From contig NZ_QAAA01000006.1 in NCBI RefSeq assembly GCF_003046545.1, positions 1-64,000 on the forward strand: a stretch of DNA of 64,000 bases. The letters run 5' to 3'. This DNA is from Rhodovulum imhoffii. GTDB taxonomy: Bacteria > Pseudomonadota > Alphaproteobacteria > Rhodobacterales > Rhodobacteraceae. The position numbers and the translations under genes are program-made. Each line of letters opens with the position of its first letter. Position 1 is the first letter of the stretch. Of this stretch, positions 1 to 8,343 are shown one piece after another. The notes beneath the pieces were generated by a model. The model had not been told where the DNA came from, made no database searches, and saw nothing but the letters and a program-made list of their open reading frames with translations.

Positions 1-129
1 CGCAGCAATCGATCCGCCCGGAACCGAGACATGGAAACGCTGCAGAACAGCGCAGCGACATGCATCTGCGCGCCTGTTGACAAACTTCTCCTCATGTAAA
101 TCTTCTCTTTCGCCCTGCCCCGGCCGACA
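1..129. other. Left-edge stretch without a confident gene
   Basis: The first 129 bases lie beyond the terminator of the capsule genes. On the minus strand a frame is open from an ATG at 95 to the window edge (31 codons, still open), and a GAGGAG sequence sits at 88-93, so the 5' end of another minus-strand gene could begin here (TTG at 83 or ATG at 65). The peptide resembles nothing I recognise and the piece is too short to call a gene. On the plus strand only a 22-codon ORF is visible. Confidence 0.3.
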
Positions 130-153
130 GCAAAAAGCCCCGGAAGGCCGGGG
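130..153 (-). terminator. Rho-independent terminator of the kpsT-kpsE unit
   Basis: A 6-bp GC stem (138-143 with 148-153, loop AAGG) lies 14 bases past the kpsE stop codon. On the minus strand it is followed by a run of five U residues (plus-strand AAAAA at 132-136), which makes an intrinsic terminator. Confidence 0.8.
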
Positions 154-166
154 ATCTGCGGCCCGA

Positions 167-1726
167 TCAGGCGGAAACCTGTTCGCGCAGGATCGCAGCC
201 GTCAGAGAGATCATCAGGTAAATCCCCCCGAAGATCAGCATCGACACCATCGTGTTCTCGAAAGCCCGCGGGTAGGTCGGTTCGTCCGGCGCGACGGGGC
301 TGACAGCAACGGACAAATAGCGCACCTGCCGGTTCGCCTCGATACGGGCGGTTTCCATCTGCTCCAGCGCCTGCCGTAGCATCGCCTGACGGTTTTCCAG
401 TTCGACCTCGGCCAACATCAACTCGGCGTTGATCCGCGCAAGCGATTCTCCTCCATCGGTCTTCTCGGTCAATTCACCGCGCAATTCCTCGATCAGGGAC
501 TCCAGGCGACGGATATCGCCCTCCAGACCAGAAACACGGGCCTGGTTCGGGCGCGGGTTATCCATCAGCTGCGCCAACTGAAGCCTTTTGTCCCGAACTT
601 CCGTTTCGAACGTGTTGATCTGGGACATCAGCGCCGCGGCCTCCGACCCCGGATCGAACACCCCCAGCCGCTCCTGAAGGTCCAGAACTTTCTGCTGCGC
701 CTTCAGAACCTTTTCCTCGGCCTCTTCGTACCCTTCGCGGGCACCGGACATCTGGTCTTCGCGCAGACGCTGGGTCATGCTGTCGACCCGCTCCTCGGCA
801 TAGGACAGCAACGCGTTCGCGATTTTCTGGCTGGTTTCGGGGTCCGCCGCGATAACCTTCATCTTCAGGATACCTTCGGTCGGATCGTAGGCAATCTTTA
901 CGTTTTTCTCATAGACCTTGTAAGTCTGCTCATTGGAGGCGTCGGCGGGCAAACGCTGGATCGGGTCAATCCAGTCCTGACTGAAATGAGACTTGAAACC
1001 GATATCCCGGTCGATGCGCAGCATCGCGTCCCGCGATTGCATATAGCCCTGAACGGTCATCGAATCCTGCTGGATGGCCAGCATTCCGCCGGACATCATG
1101 GAATTGAGCCCGCCCACGACCGTTCCGTCCGCCTGCTGAATGATGAAGTCGGACTTCGTCGCATACATTGGCGTTGCGATCTTGTAAAAATAGTACCCCG
1201 CCACAAGTGTCGGCAAAAGAATGAACACGAACAGACGAACGGCCGTCAGAATCAGACGGCGCTTGCGCCGGCGGGCAATGTCGATCTGGATCTGGCGCAG
1301 TTCGCGCATCCGCGCCGCTTCGGTGTCCAGTTCCGTGGACGGAACTTGCGCAATATCGGCCTTCAGGGGGAGTTGAACCCGTTCCTCTTTTTCGTCCTTG
1401 CCCTGCTCACGCTTGCCCATGACGATTTCAAGCATCTGGGACTTCTGGAACGGATCGATTCCCTGTTTGCGCAACATCCGCACGGCATCGTAATCCGACG
1501 CCGGGTTGAGGCCATGATTGACAGCCACCCGCCGCGCCATGCGCAATTGCCGCCCCGTCAGTTCCTCCCTGCGGATCGCGTCGAGCTCTTCTCCGGGGTG
1601 GCTTTGCTCCGGCGCAGCGGCGGGTTGCGGAGCCTCCGACCGGGCCTCCTCGGGGGCGGGGGTATCGGAGACGAGCGTATCGTCGCGGCGGATGCGGAAT
1701 CTCTTGGCCTTAGGCTTCATAGTCAT
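167..1726 (-). CDS. KpsE/RkpR-type capsule polysaccharide export protein
   Basis: Inner-membrane, periplasm-spanning protein of the Wza/Wzc-like polysaccharide co-polymerase class (PCP-2, KpsE/RkpR/CtrB), which works with a KpsM/KpsT ABC transporter to export capsular polysaccharide. From the chosen ATG it has 519 residues. A Pro/Glu/Arg-rich cytoplasmic N-terminus of about 150 residues leads into a basic patch and one membrane segment (about 158-180). A long periplasmic coiled-coil part follows, and a second membrane segment lies near 492-513. The N-terminal cytoplasmic extension is longer than in E. coli KpsE and typical of alphaproteobacterial versions. The frame is also open from a TTG at 1747 and an ATG at 1720; 1726 was chosen by family-like N-terminus, not by a strong SD. 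It overlaps the end of the KpsT gene by 17 bases, so the two are translationally coupled. Confidence 0.85.
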   Translation of the reverse strand: MTMKPKAKRFRIRRDDTLVSDTPAPEEARSEAPQPAAAPEQSHPGEELDAIRREELTGRQLRMARRVAVNHGLNPASDYDAVRMLRKQGIDPFQKSQMLEIVMGKREQGKDEKEERVQLPLKADIAQVPSTELDTEAARMRELRQIQIDIARRRKRRLILTAVRLFVFILLPTLVAGYYFYKIATPMYATKSDFIIQQADGTVVGGLNSMMSGGMLAIQQDSMTVQGYMQSRDAMLRIDRDIGFKSHFSQDWIDPIQRLPADASNEQTYKVYEKNVKIAYDPTEGILKMKVIAADPETSQKIANALLSYAEERVDSMTQRLREDQMSGAREGYEEAEEKVLKAQQKVLDLQERLGVFDPGSEAAALMSQINTFETEVRDKRLQLAQLMDNPRPNQARVSGLEGDIRRLESLIEELRGELTEKTDGGESLARINAELMLAEVELENRQAMLRQALEQMETARIEANRQVRYLSVAVSPVAPDEPTYPRAFENTMVSMLIFGGIYLMISLTAAILREQVSA

Positions 1727-2363
1727 AGAGCTGTTTCGCTTCTTCAAGGGAATCGAACATATAAAGTTGACCGTTCCGCAAAACCGCTGCGGACTGGCAG
1801 AACTCGGCCAGGGTACCGGGGCTGTGGGACACCATGACCATCGTGGTCCTGTCCAGCCTTTCCTTCAGAATGGCCCCGGCCTTCCGGGCAAACTCCGTGT
1901 CCTGATTTTGCGGCATGCCTTCGTCGATGAGGTACATGTCGAAATCCAGCGCCAGCAGCAAGGCAAACCCAAAACGGGCGGACATGCCACTACTATACAC
2001 CCCGATCGGCTGGTCATAATAGTCGCCAAGATCACAGAGCCACCGCGTGAAAGCCTCCGCGTAGTCCGGGTCGATCCCGTAGAGCTGGGCGATATACCGC
2101 GCGTTCTCATTGGCGCTGAGCCGGGGAATCAACCCTCCCATGAAGCCGAGCGGGAAAGAAATCCGGCATCCCCGGCGGATCGTGCCTTCATCGGGTTTCT
2201 CGATCCCGCACATCATGTTGATAAGCGTTGTCTTGCCGGTTCCGTTCGGGGCGAGAATCCCCAAAGACCGCCCAAGCTCCACCCGGAACGACGCACGGTC
2301 CAGGATGACCTTGCGCTGCCTGCCAGTCCAGAACGATTTGCTGACATTCTCAAACTCAAGCAT
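1710..2363 (-). CDS. kpsT: KpsT-like ABC transporter ATP-binding protein
   Basis: ATPase subunit of a capsular polysaccharide exporter, 217 residues, the usual KpsT length. The Walker A motif is at about 38-46 (PNGTGKTT, where most family members have Ala or Ser before the second Gly). The ABC signature is degenerate, reading SSGMS instead of LSGGQ, as is common in the KpsT/Wzt branch, and Walker B ends in LIDEG. It is the first gene of a two-gene unit with the kpsE-like gene, which it overlaps. The permease partner KpsM is not adjacent: upstream lies a divergent DNA-repair gene and downstream a terminator. The permease must therefore be encoded outside this window. Confidence 0.9.
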   Translation of the reverse strand: MLEFENVSKSFWTGRQRKVILDRASFRVELGRSLGILAPNGTGKTTLINMMCGIEKPDEGTIRRGCRISFPLGFMGGLIPRLSANENARYIAQLYGIDPDYAEAFTRWLCDLGDYYDQPIGVYSSGMSARFGFALLLALDFDMYLIDEGMPQNQDTEFARKAGAILKERLDRTTMVMVSHSPGTLAEFCQSAAVLRNGQLYMFDSLEEAKQLYDYEA

Positions 2364-2543
2364 CGGTATCCTTTCGGCTCAATCCAACACCATCGGATTT
2401 TCCGATCACATTATCGGTGCGAAACAACAATAAACTAAATCAACTTGGCGTTCTTGTAACGGTTTTGCGCGGTTTCGTCATCCCGTCGTTTTCGGTCAGT
2501 CGCTCGGCGTTGCCGTCGTCTTGTGAAAACGGCACTCTACGGC
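2364..2543. promoter_or_regulatory. Divergent intergenic region, kpsT / uracil-DNA glycosylase
   Basis: About 180 bases separate the two divergent starts and must hold both promoters. The part at 2396-2450 is noticeably A/T-rich for this genome. I cannot assign -35/-10 boxes with confidence and see no clear dyad. Confidence 0.4.
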
Positions 2544-3143
2544 ATGTCCGATCTTTCGAAATTATCCGATGAAATCGCCGCCTGTCGGCTCTGCGTGGCG
2601 CGCTTCGCCGCGACGGCCACCGCCCATGCCCCGCGTCCGGTCCCCTGGTTCGGCCCCGCCCCGCGCATTCTCGTGGCCGGGCAGGCACCGGGCATGCGCG
2701 TGCACAAAGCGGGCAGACCCTTCGTCGACGCGTCGGGCGACCGGCTGCGGGAATGGATGGGCCTCGACGTCCAGACCTTCTACAACCGGGATAAAATCTC
2801 CGTATTGCCGATGGCCTTCTGCTTTCCCGGCTATGACGCGAAAGGCGGCGACCTGCCGCCGCCGCCCCTTTGCGCACGCACATGGCATACACGCGCCATG
2901 ACCCTGTTGGGTGACATCCCGCTGATTCTTCCGATCGGAGGCCACGCCCAAAAGTGGCACCTTGGCGCGGCCGCACAGGGCGGCGTGACAACGACGGTGG
3001 CACAGTGGCGCGATCACGCGCCGCGCGTCTTCCCCTTGCCGCATCCGTCATGGCGCAATACGGGATGGCTGAAACGCAACCCTTGGTTCGCGGGCACGCT
3101 TCTCCCTGCCCTGCGCGACCGGGTTCAGGAGGTTCTGACATGA
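2544..3143 (+). CDS. Uracil-DNA glycosylase family protein, probable Fe-S type
   Basis: DNA repair enzyme of the uracil-DNA glycosylase superfamily, which removes uracil from DNA; 199 residues from the ATG. Motif 1 reads GQAPG (46-50), followed by a GRPFxDxSGDRLRxWMG block, and motif 2 is HPSWRN (167-172). Four cysteines are spaced as in the [4Fe-4S] families 4/5: C14-x2-C17 and C93-x16-C110. A GTG at 2523 would add seven residues, but neither start has a convincing SD. The stop codon overlaps the start of the next gene (ATGA), so it is co-translated with the SseB-like gene. Assignment to the superfamily is firm; the exact family number is inferred from the cysteine spacing. Confidence 0.85.
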   Translation: MSDLSKLSDEIAACRLCVARFAATATAHAPRPVPWFGPAPRILVAGQAPGMRVHKAGRPFVDASGDRLREWMGLDVQTFYNRDKISVLPMAFCFPGYDAKGGDLPPPPLCARTWHTRAMTLLGDIPLILPIGGHAQKWHLGAAAQGGVTTTVAQWRDHAPRVFPLPHPSWRNTGWLKRNPWFAGTLLPALRDRVQEVLT

Positions 3144-3916
3144 CCCGACCCAGCCCTTTGGATGAAGCCCACGCCGCGATGCAGGCTGCCCCGGCAGATA
3201 CGGCCCTGCGGCTTCGTTATTTTGAACGGCTCGCCAACACCGAGCTTTTCCTGCTGCTCGAAAGCGACCCCGAGGGCGGGATCCTCTCCCCCCGCGTTTT
3301 CCCGCTTGAAGACGGTCCCGTCGTCCTGGCTTTCGACAGCGAAGCCAGGTTGGCCGCCTTCACCGGCGCGCCCACCCCCTTCGCGGGATTGCCGGGACGG
3401 GCCCTGGCGGGGCTGCTGGCCGGTCAGGGGCTGGGGCTGGGTGTGAACCTGGAGGACGATAACGGGGAACTCCTCCCGCCCAAAACGCTTGACTGGCTGG
3501 CAGACGTTCTGTCCTGCGCCCCACAAGAGTTTCACGCCCGCCCCGAAGAACTGACCGCCCCCAAAGGGCTGCCGGAACCGCTGCTGCCCGCACTGGATTC
3601 GCGGTTGGCCACGGCGGCGGGGTTGTCACGCTGCGCATGGCTGGCCGGCGTGCGCTACGGCGATGGGAACTCAGGGCATCTTCTGGCCTTCATCGACGCC
3701 GCTGCGGGGGCGGAAGCGGCACTTTCCCGGACAGTATCGGAGGCGCTGACCTTCAGCGGGGCTGAGGCGGGCGCCCTGGATGTGGCCTTCTTTCGAACCG
3801 GCGACGCCATCGTGGCGCAACTGGCCCGGGTCGGGCTGCGCTTCGATTTGCCCACGCCCGATCCCGCGGGCGAGATCATCGCCCCCGACCCGGACGCCCC
3901 CCCGCGCCTGCGTTAA
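3140..3916 (+). CDS. SseB family protein
   Basis: Protein of 258 residues with the SseB N-terminal domain (roughly 10-125) followed by a second SseB-like C-terminal half. Motifs include a block of NTELFLLLE type near residue 30 and PLEDGPVVLAFDSEARLAAF near 55-75. The family is of unclear biochemical function; SseB was named from enhanced serine sensitivity in E. coli. The start is fixed by the ATGA overlap with the glycosylase gene upstream, and a GGAGG at 3127-3133 supports it. The stop overlaps the stop of the convergent aldehyde dehydrogenase gene (shared TTAA at 3913-3916). Confidence 0.8.
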   Translation: MTRPSPLDEAHAAMQAAPADTALRLRYFERLANTELFLLLESDPEGGILSPRVFPLEDGPVVLAFDSEARLAAFTGAPTPFAGLPGRALAGLLAGQGLGLGVNLEDDNGELLPPKTLDWLADVLSCAPQEFHARPEELTAPKGLPEPLLPALDSRLATAAGLSRCAWLAGVRYGDGNSGHLLAFIDAAAGAEAALSRTVSEALTFSGAEAGALDVAFFRTGDAIVAQLARVGLRFDLPTPDPAGEIIAPDPDAPPRLR

Positions 3917-6234
3917 GCCCCCCAGGGGATCCAGACGGTCCGCACCTCGGTCGCGGCACGCAGGAAAGGGCCCAGATCCCGTCCGGGCCACGGCGTGATC
4001 CATGTGCGCTTGAGGTTCCCGCAAGAGGCGGCCTCTACCGCCTGCCCGAGTTCTGGCGCAAAGGCCCAGACAGCGTCTACATCCAGATGCCCGGCCAGCG
4101 TTTCGGCAAGAACGGTTCGCCCGGTCACGATATTCGCCACCCCTCCCGGCAGGTCCGAGGTTTCCAGAACCTGGTAAAAATCCGTCAGCGAAAGGGGCGC
4201 GGTTTCCGGCGCGACCAGGACGCAGGTATTGCCCATCGCAATCGCCGCCCCCATCGCGGTAATGGCGCCTTCCAGTGCCGGCACGGACGGACACAACACC
4301 CCCACCACCCCCACCGGCACATTGAACCCCAGCGCCACGCCGCGCATGGGCACGTCCTTGATACGTCCATCGTACTTGTCCGACCAGGCCGCGCAGGCGA
4401 AAAGAGCCTCAAGACTACGGGCAACCTGCTGTCCCGCGTCCCCTGCCCCGGTCTGGGCGGCGAGGCGCTCGGTAAATTCCTCTGAACGGGCGGAAAGGTT
4501 CTCCGCGATATAATACAGAACCTGTGCCCGCGCATGGCCCGAAAGCCCCGCCCAGGCGGGCTGGGCCTTACGCGCGGCCTCAACCGCGTTGCGGATGTCC
4601 TTGCGGTTGCCCGCACCCACATGGCCCAGGAGCTGGCCCCCGGACGCACGGACCAAAAGGCTTTCCCCGCTGTCCGGGCGGGTCTGTCTGCCGCCGATGA
4701 ACATCTTGGCCGTACGATCCAGCGGCGCGGGCCCCACGACCCCCGGCGTGACCGGAACGGCCTCAGGCCGCCCCCCAGGTGCACGCAAATACTCTGTCAG
4801 CCCCTCCCAGCCGCCTTCCCGGCCAAAACCGCTCTCACGCAACCCTCCGAACCCGACGGCCGCGTCGAACATGTTTGCCCCGTTCACCCACACAACCCCG
4901 GCGGCAAGCTTTGGGGCAACCTCCAGAGCCAGTGGAAGCGTCTCGCTCCAGATGCTGGCGGCCAGGCCATAGCGGGTGTCATTGGCCAGCGCCACGGCCT
5001 CGGCGGGCGTACGGAAGGTGGTAGCAACCAGAACCGGGCCGAAGATTTCCTCCTGCATCAGCCTGTCCGCCGGAGACAACCCGGTTATCAGTGTCGGCGG
5101 GTAGAAGCACCCCGTTCCGGGGGCTTGACAGGGCTGAAACACGTCGCCCCCGCCCTGTGCAACCATCCCCGTCACACGCGCCAGCTGCGCCGGGTCCACG
5201 ATGGCCCCGACATCAGTGCATTTATCCAGCGGGTCGCCAAGGCGCAGATGGCGCATCCGGGTCTTGAGCTTGTCATAAAACGACGCGGCGATGCCTTCCT
5301 GCACCAAAAGCCGTGCCCCCGCGCAGCAAACCTGCCCCTGGTTGAGCCAAATCGAATCGACCAGCCCTTCCACCGCGCTGTCAAGATCGGCATCCTCGAA
5401 AACGAGGTAAGGGGACTTGCCCCCCAGCTCCAGCGTCAGCGCCTTTCCCCGGCCCGCGGTGATCTTCCGGATGCGCCGGCCCACCTCGGTCGAGCCGGTG
5501 AAGGCGATCTTGTCGATCCCGTCATGGGCGACGATCCGCTCACCCACATCCCCGTCGCCGGTGACGATATTCACAACCCCCGCCGGCACCCCCGCCTGCT
5601 GGCACAGTTGCGCGAACATCAACGCCGAAAGCGGTGTATACTCGGCTGGCTTCAGGACCACCGTGTTGCCCGCCGCCAGCGCCGGAGCGACCTTCCACGC
5701 CAGCATCAGCAGCGGGAAATTCCACGGGACAATCTGTCCGCACACCCCGATGGGGCTGTGACCCGGCAGTTCTTCCGGCCAGAGCTGGGCCAGTCCCGCG
5801 TGGTAATAGAAATGCCGCACGGCAAGGGGCACATCGATATCGCGCGATTCCCGGATCGGTTTGCCGGTATCAAGCGTTTCCAGAACCGCAAGCAGCTTGG
5901 CCTGCTTCTGAACCAGCCGCGCAATTGCGTAAAGCAGACGCGCACGGGCATGCCCCGTCGCCCCCGCCCAACCCGGCAGAGCCGCCCGCGCAGCCGCAAC
6001 GGCACGGGCGACCGTATCGGCATCGGCCTGCGTGACATGGGCCAACACCTCCCCCGTCGCGGGGTTGCGGGTTTCGAATGTTGCGCCCGGTTCCTCAAAG
6101 GCTCCGGCGACAAAACAGCCGAACCGCCCGTGTTCGGCGATCCAGTCCAGCGCGGGGGAGGGCGATTCGGGCGCCGGGCCGTAGGCCATACTCTCCATCA
6201 GGGCAGACGTTTCGGGCAGGTTTCTTTCAGCCAT
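3913..6234 (-). CDS. Two-domain aldehyde dehydrogenase, ALDH16 type
   Basis: NAD(P)-dependent aldehyde dehydrogenase of 773 residues, far longer than the usual ~490. The N-terminal catalytic ALDH domain (about 35-500) has the general base E269 in LELGGK and the nucleophile C303 in GQVCCAG. The C-terminal ~270 residues are a second, degenerate ALDH domain: the NVPVGVVGV / GNTCVL / GGVANIVTG motifs are recognisable, but the LELGG and GQxC motifs are missing and the domain stops before them. This is the layout of ALDH16, whose bacterial form was characterised from Loktanella. The gene lies 11 bases after deoC. Acetaldehyde released by DeoC is therefore a plausible substrate (inference). The start ATG at 6234 fits family length; the frame is open further upstream but that part is inside deoC. 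Confidence 0.92.
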   Translation of the reverse strand: MAERNLPETSALMESMAYGPAPESPSPALDWIAEHGRFGCFVAGAFEEPGATFETRNPATGEVLAHVTQADADTVARAVAAARAALPGWAGATGHARARLLYAIARLVQKQAKLLAVLETLDTGKPIRESRDIDVPLAVRHFYYHAGLAQLWPEELPGHSPIGVCGQIVPWNFPLLMLAWKVAPALAAGNTVVLKPAEYTPLSALMFAQLCQQAGVPAGVVNIVTGDGDVGERIVAHDGIDKIAFTGSTEVGRRIRKITAGRGKALTLELGGKSPYLVFEDADLDSAVEGLVDSIWLNQGQVCCAGARLLVQEGIAASFYDKLKTRMRHLRLGDPLDKCTDVGAIVDPAQLARVTGMVAQGGGDVFQPCQAPGTGCFYPPTLITGLSPADRLMQEEIFGPVLVATTFRTPAEAVALANDTRYGLAASIWSETLPLALEVAPKLAAGVVWVNGANMFDAAVGFGGLRESGFGREGGWEGLTEYLRAPGGRPEAVPVTPGVVGPAPLDRTAKMFIGGRQTRPDSGESLLVRASGGQLLGHVGAGNRKDIRNAVEAARKAQPAWAGLSGHARAQVLYYIAENLSARSEEFTERLAAQTGAGDAGQQVARSLEALFACAAWSDKYDGRIKDVPMRGVALGFNVPVGVVGVLCPSVPALEGAITAMGAAIAMGNTCVLVAPETAPLSLTDFYQVLETSDLPGGVANIVTGRTVLAETLAGHLDVDAVWAFAPELGQAVEAASCGNLKRTWITPWPGRDLGPFLRAATEVRTVWIPWGA

Positions 6235-6245
6235 CTCGGTTCCTC

Positions 6246-7193
6246 TCAGCCCATCGGATGCCGGCAGGCGGCGGAATAGGCGCCCGTGACATGATGTTCG
6301 ATCTGTCGCTCGATATCTCCCAGAAGCGACGACGCCCCGAACCGGAACAGCGCGGGGCTCAGCCAGCCGGACCCCAGTTCCTCCTTGAGCAACGCCAGCC
6401 AGACCAGTGCGTCCTTCGCGGTCGAAATCCCCCCGGCGGGTTTGAACCCGATCTTGACCCCTGTCGCGGCGTGATAATCGCGGATGGCCCGCATCATCAC
6501 CAACCCGACAGGCAGCGTGGCGTTCACCGGTTCCTTGCCGGTCGAGGTCTTGATGAAATCCGCCCCCGCCATCATGCACACGAGGCTGGCACGGGCGACG
6601 TTTTGCAGCGTGCCCAGTTCCCCCGTGGCAAGGATGGTCTTCAGATGCGCGGGGCCACAGGCCTCACGGAAGGTACGGACCTCATCGTAAAGGGCCGGCC
6701 AGTTTCCAAGCAACACATGGCGGCGGGAGATCACGATGTCGATCTCGGCCGCACCGGCGGCAACGCTTGCCTCAATTTCGGCCAAGCGCGTGGCAAAAGG
6801 CGACAACCCCGCCGGAAACCCCGTGGAGACCGCCGCGACCGGAATAGGCGTGCCCGCAAGCGCCTGCAGCGCCGGGGCGATCATGTCGTGGTAGACACAG
6901 ACAGCGGCGGTGTGCAGGTCGACACCAAGCGCCTGCGCCAGATCGGGGCGCAACGGCGCGCGCGCCTTGGCGCAAAGCCGCGCCACCCGACCGGGCGTAT
7001 CGTCGCCCGAAAGCGTCGTAAGATCGATCAGGGTCACCGCCTTTGCAAGCCAGGCCGCCTGATATTCCCCCTTGACCGACCGGCGCCCGGGCAGCGATGC
7101 ACAGCGGCGCTCCACCGCGGGACGGTTGACGCGCACACGCCGAAGCCAGTCTGCATCCAGAGGCAACCCCGGATTGCGGGCGGAAAGCGTCAT
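6246..7193 (-). CDS. deoC: Deoxyribose-phosphate aldolase
   Basis: Class I aldolase that cleaves 2-deoxyribose 5-phosphate to glyceraldehyde 3-phosphate and acetaldehyde in deoxynucleoside catabolism; cytoplasmic. 315 residues from the chosen ATG. The Schiff-base lysine is K215 in FIKTSTGK, preceded by the strand motif LKTILATGEL (184-193) and followed by GFKPAGGI, which holds the second active-site lysine. About 60 extra N-terminal residues make it the long form. Alternative in-frame ATGs at 7211 and 7238 lack a good SD as well, so the start is uncertain by up to 15 codons. It is the promoter-proximal gene of a deoC-ALDH16 pair. Divergent from the RND efflux genes. Confidence 0.92.
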   Translation of the reverse strand: MTLSARNPGLPLDADWLRRVRVNRPAVERRCASLPGRRSVKGEYQAAWLAKAVTLIDLTTLSGDDTPGRVARLCAKARAPLRPDLAQALGVDLHTAAVCVYHDMIAPALQALAGTPIPVAAVSTGFPAGLSPFATRLAEIEASVAAGAAEIDIVISRRHVLLGNWPALYDEVRTFREACGPAHLKTILATGELGTLQNVARASLVCMMAGADFIKTSTGKEPVNATLPVGLVMMRAIRDYHAATGVKIGFKPAGGISTAKDALVWLALLKEELGSGWLSPALFRFGASSLLGDIERQIEHHVTGAYSAACRHPMG

Positions 7194-7374
7194 GTCGCGC
7201 GAATATGTCATGGACGAAATCCACGTAGATGGTCCCATGCATCGTGGTTGCATGGTGTGAGGGTCTTGCCAAGCCCGGAATACACCGCCTATATATTCAA
7301 AAGATTGCATATAATGGTGACTCGATGGCCGTCGATTTGCCCATGCCCCAAACCGGACCCACCCGGAGACCCAG
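7194..7374. promoter_or_regulatory. Divergent intergenic region, deoC / RND efflux operon
   Basis: About 180 bases between divergent starts must contain both promoters. An A/T-rich stretch at 7286-7325 is the likeliest place for the -10 regions. I do not see a clear regulator dyad. Confidence 0.4.
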
Positions 7375-8343
7375 ATGAGATACCTTGTTTTCCTGCTTGT
7401 GGCACTGGCCACGCTGCCCCTTCGCGCGGCAGAGCTGACGCTGACCCCAACGGAGATTCAAGAATGGAAGGCCGTCTACGGTGAAATCGAAACCCGTGAT
7501 CGTGTGCCTGCCCGTGCCCGCCTTGGCGGTACGATCGTGGCGCTGGACGTCACGGAGGGCGACCGTGTCGCCGCCGGGCAGATTCTGGCACGGGTGCAGG
7601 ATGAAAAGCTTTCCTTCCGCCTGCGCGCGGTGGATGCCCAGATCGAGTCGCTGAACACCCAGATCGAAACCGCGCGGACGGATCTCAGCCGGGGCGAATC
7701 CTTGCGCGAACGCGGCGTAGTCACCGTGCAACGGCTGGACCAGTTACGTACCCAGGTGGATATCCTGGAAGGCCGGATCGAAAGCACCCGTGCCGAGCGC
7801 CGGGTGATCGAGCAGCAGGTCGCCGAAGGTGACGTTCTGGCCCCTGAAACCGGGGTTGTTCTGTCGGTCCCGGTCTCGCGCGGGTCGGTGGTCACACCGG
7901 GTGAGGTCCTGGCCGATATAGGGGGCGGGGGCGCTTACGTGCGCCTCGCCGTACCGGAGCGTCATGCCACCACCCTGACCGAGGGGGGGCGCATCGCCTT
8001 CGGTCCCGGCTCAGGGCTGGAGGCGCATGAAGGACGGCTTGCCAAGGTCTACCCCCGGATCGAGGGCGGGCGCGTGCTCGCGGATATAGAGGTTCCGGGG
8101 CTGGAGGCCCGCTTTGTCGGACGCCGGGTGCCCGTCCGCCTGCCGGTTGGCATGCGCCCCGCGCTTTTGGTGCCGCAAACGGCCCTGACCCGAACAGGCG
8201 GGCTGGATTTCGTGACGGTGACCAGCCCCGACGGCCCCGTGCGCCGCACGGTCGTTCCGGGGCAGGAGATCGCCCGCGACGGCACCGTCTGGCGCGAAAT
8301 CCTGACCGGGCTGCGCGCCGGCGATACCGTGGTGCTGCCATGA
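7375..8343 (+). CDS. RND efflux periplasmic adaptor (membrane fusion protein)
   Basis: HlyD/AcrA-type adaptor linking an inner-membrane RND pump to an outer-membrane channel; 322 residues. A signal peptide covers about residues 1-19 with cleavage after RAA. The biotinyl-lipoyl-like half motif is at about 43-75 (RARLGGTIVALDVTEGDRV), a short coiled-coil hairpin at about 80-140, the second lipoyl half (ETGVVLSVPVSRGSVV) at 150-170, and a beta-barrel after that. SD GGAG lies 6-9 bases before the ATG. The stop overlaps the start of the pump gene (ATGA). No outer-membrane TolC-type gene is next to it, so a shared channel is probably used. Confidence 0.9.
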   Translation: MRYLVFLLVALATLPLRAAELTLTPTEIQEWKAVYGEIETRDRVPARARLGGTIVALDVTEGDRVAAGQILARVQDEKLSFRLRAVDAQIESLNTQIETARTDLSRGESLRERGVVTVQRLDQLRTQVDILEGRIESTRAERRVIEQQVAEGDVLAPETGVVLSVPVSRGSVVTPGEVLADIGGGGAYVRLAVPERHATTLTEGGRIAFGPGSGLEAHEGRLAKVYPRIEGGRVLADIEVPGLEARFVGRRVPVRLPVGMRPALLVPQTALTRTGGLDFVTVTSPDGPVRRTVVPGQEIARDGTVWREILTGLRAGDTVVLP

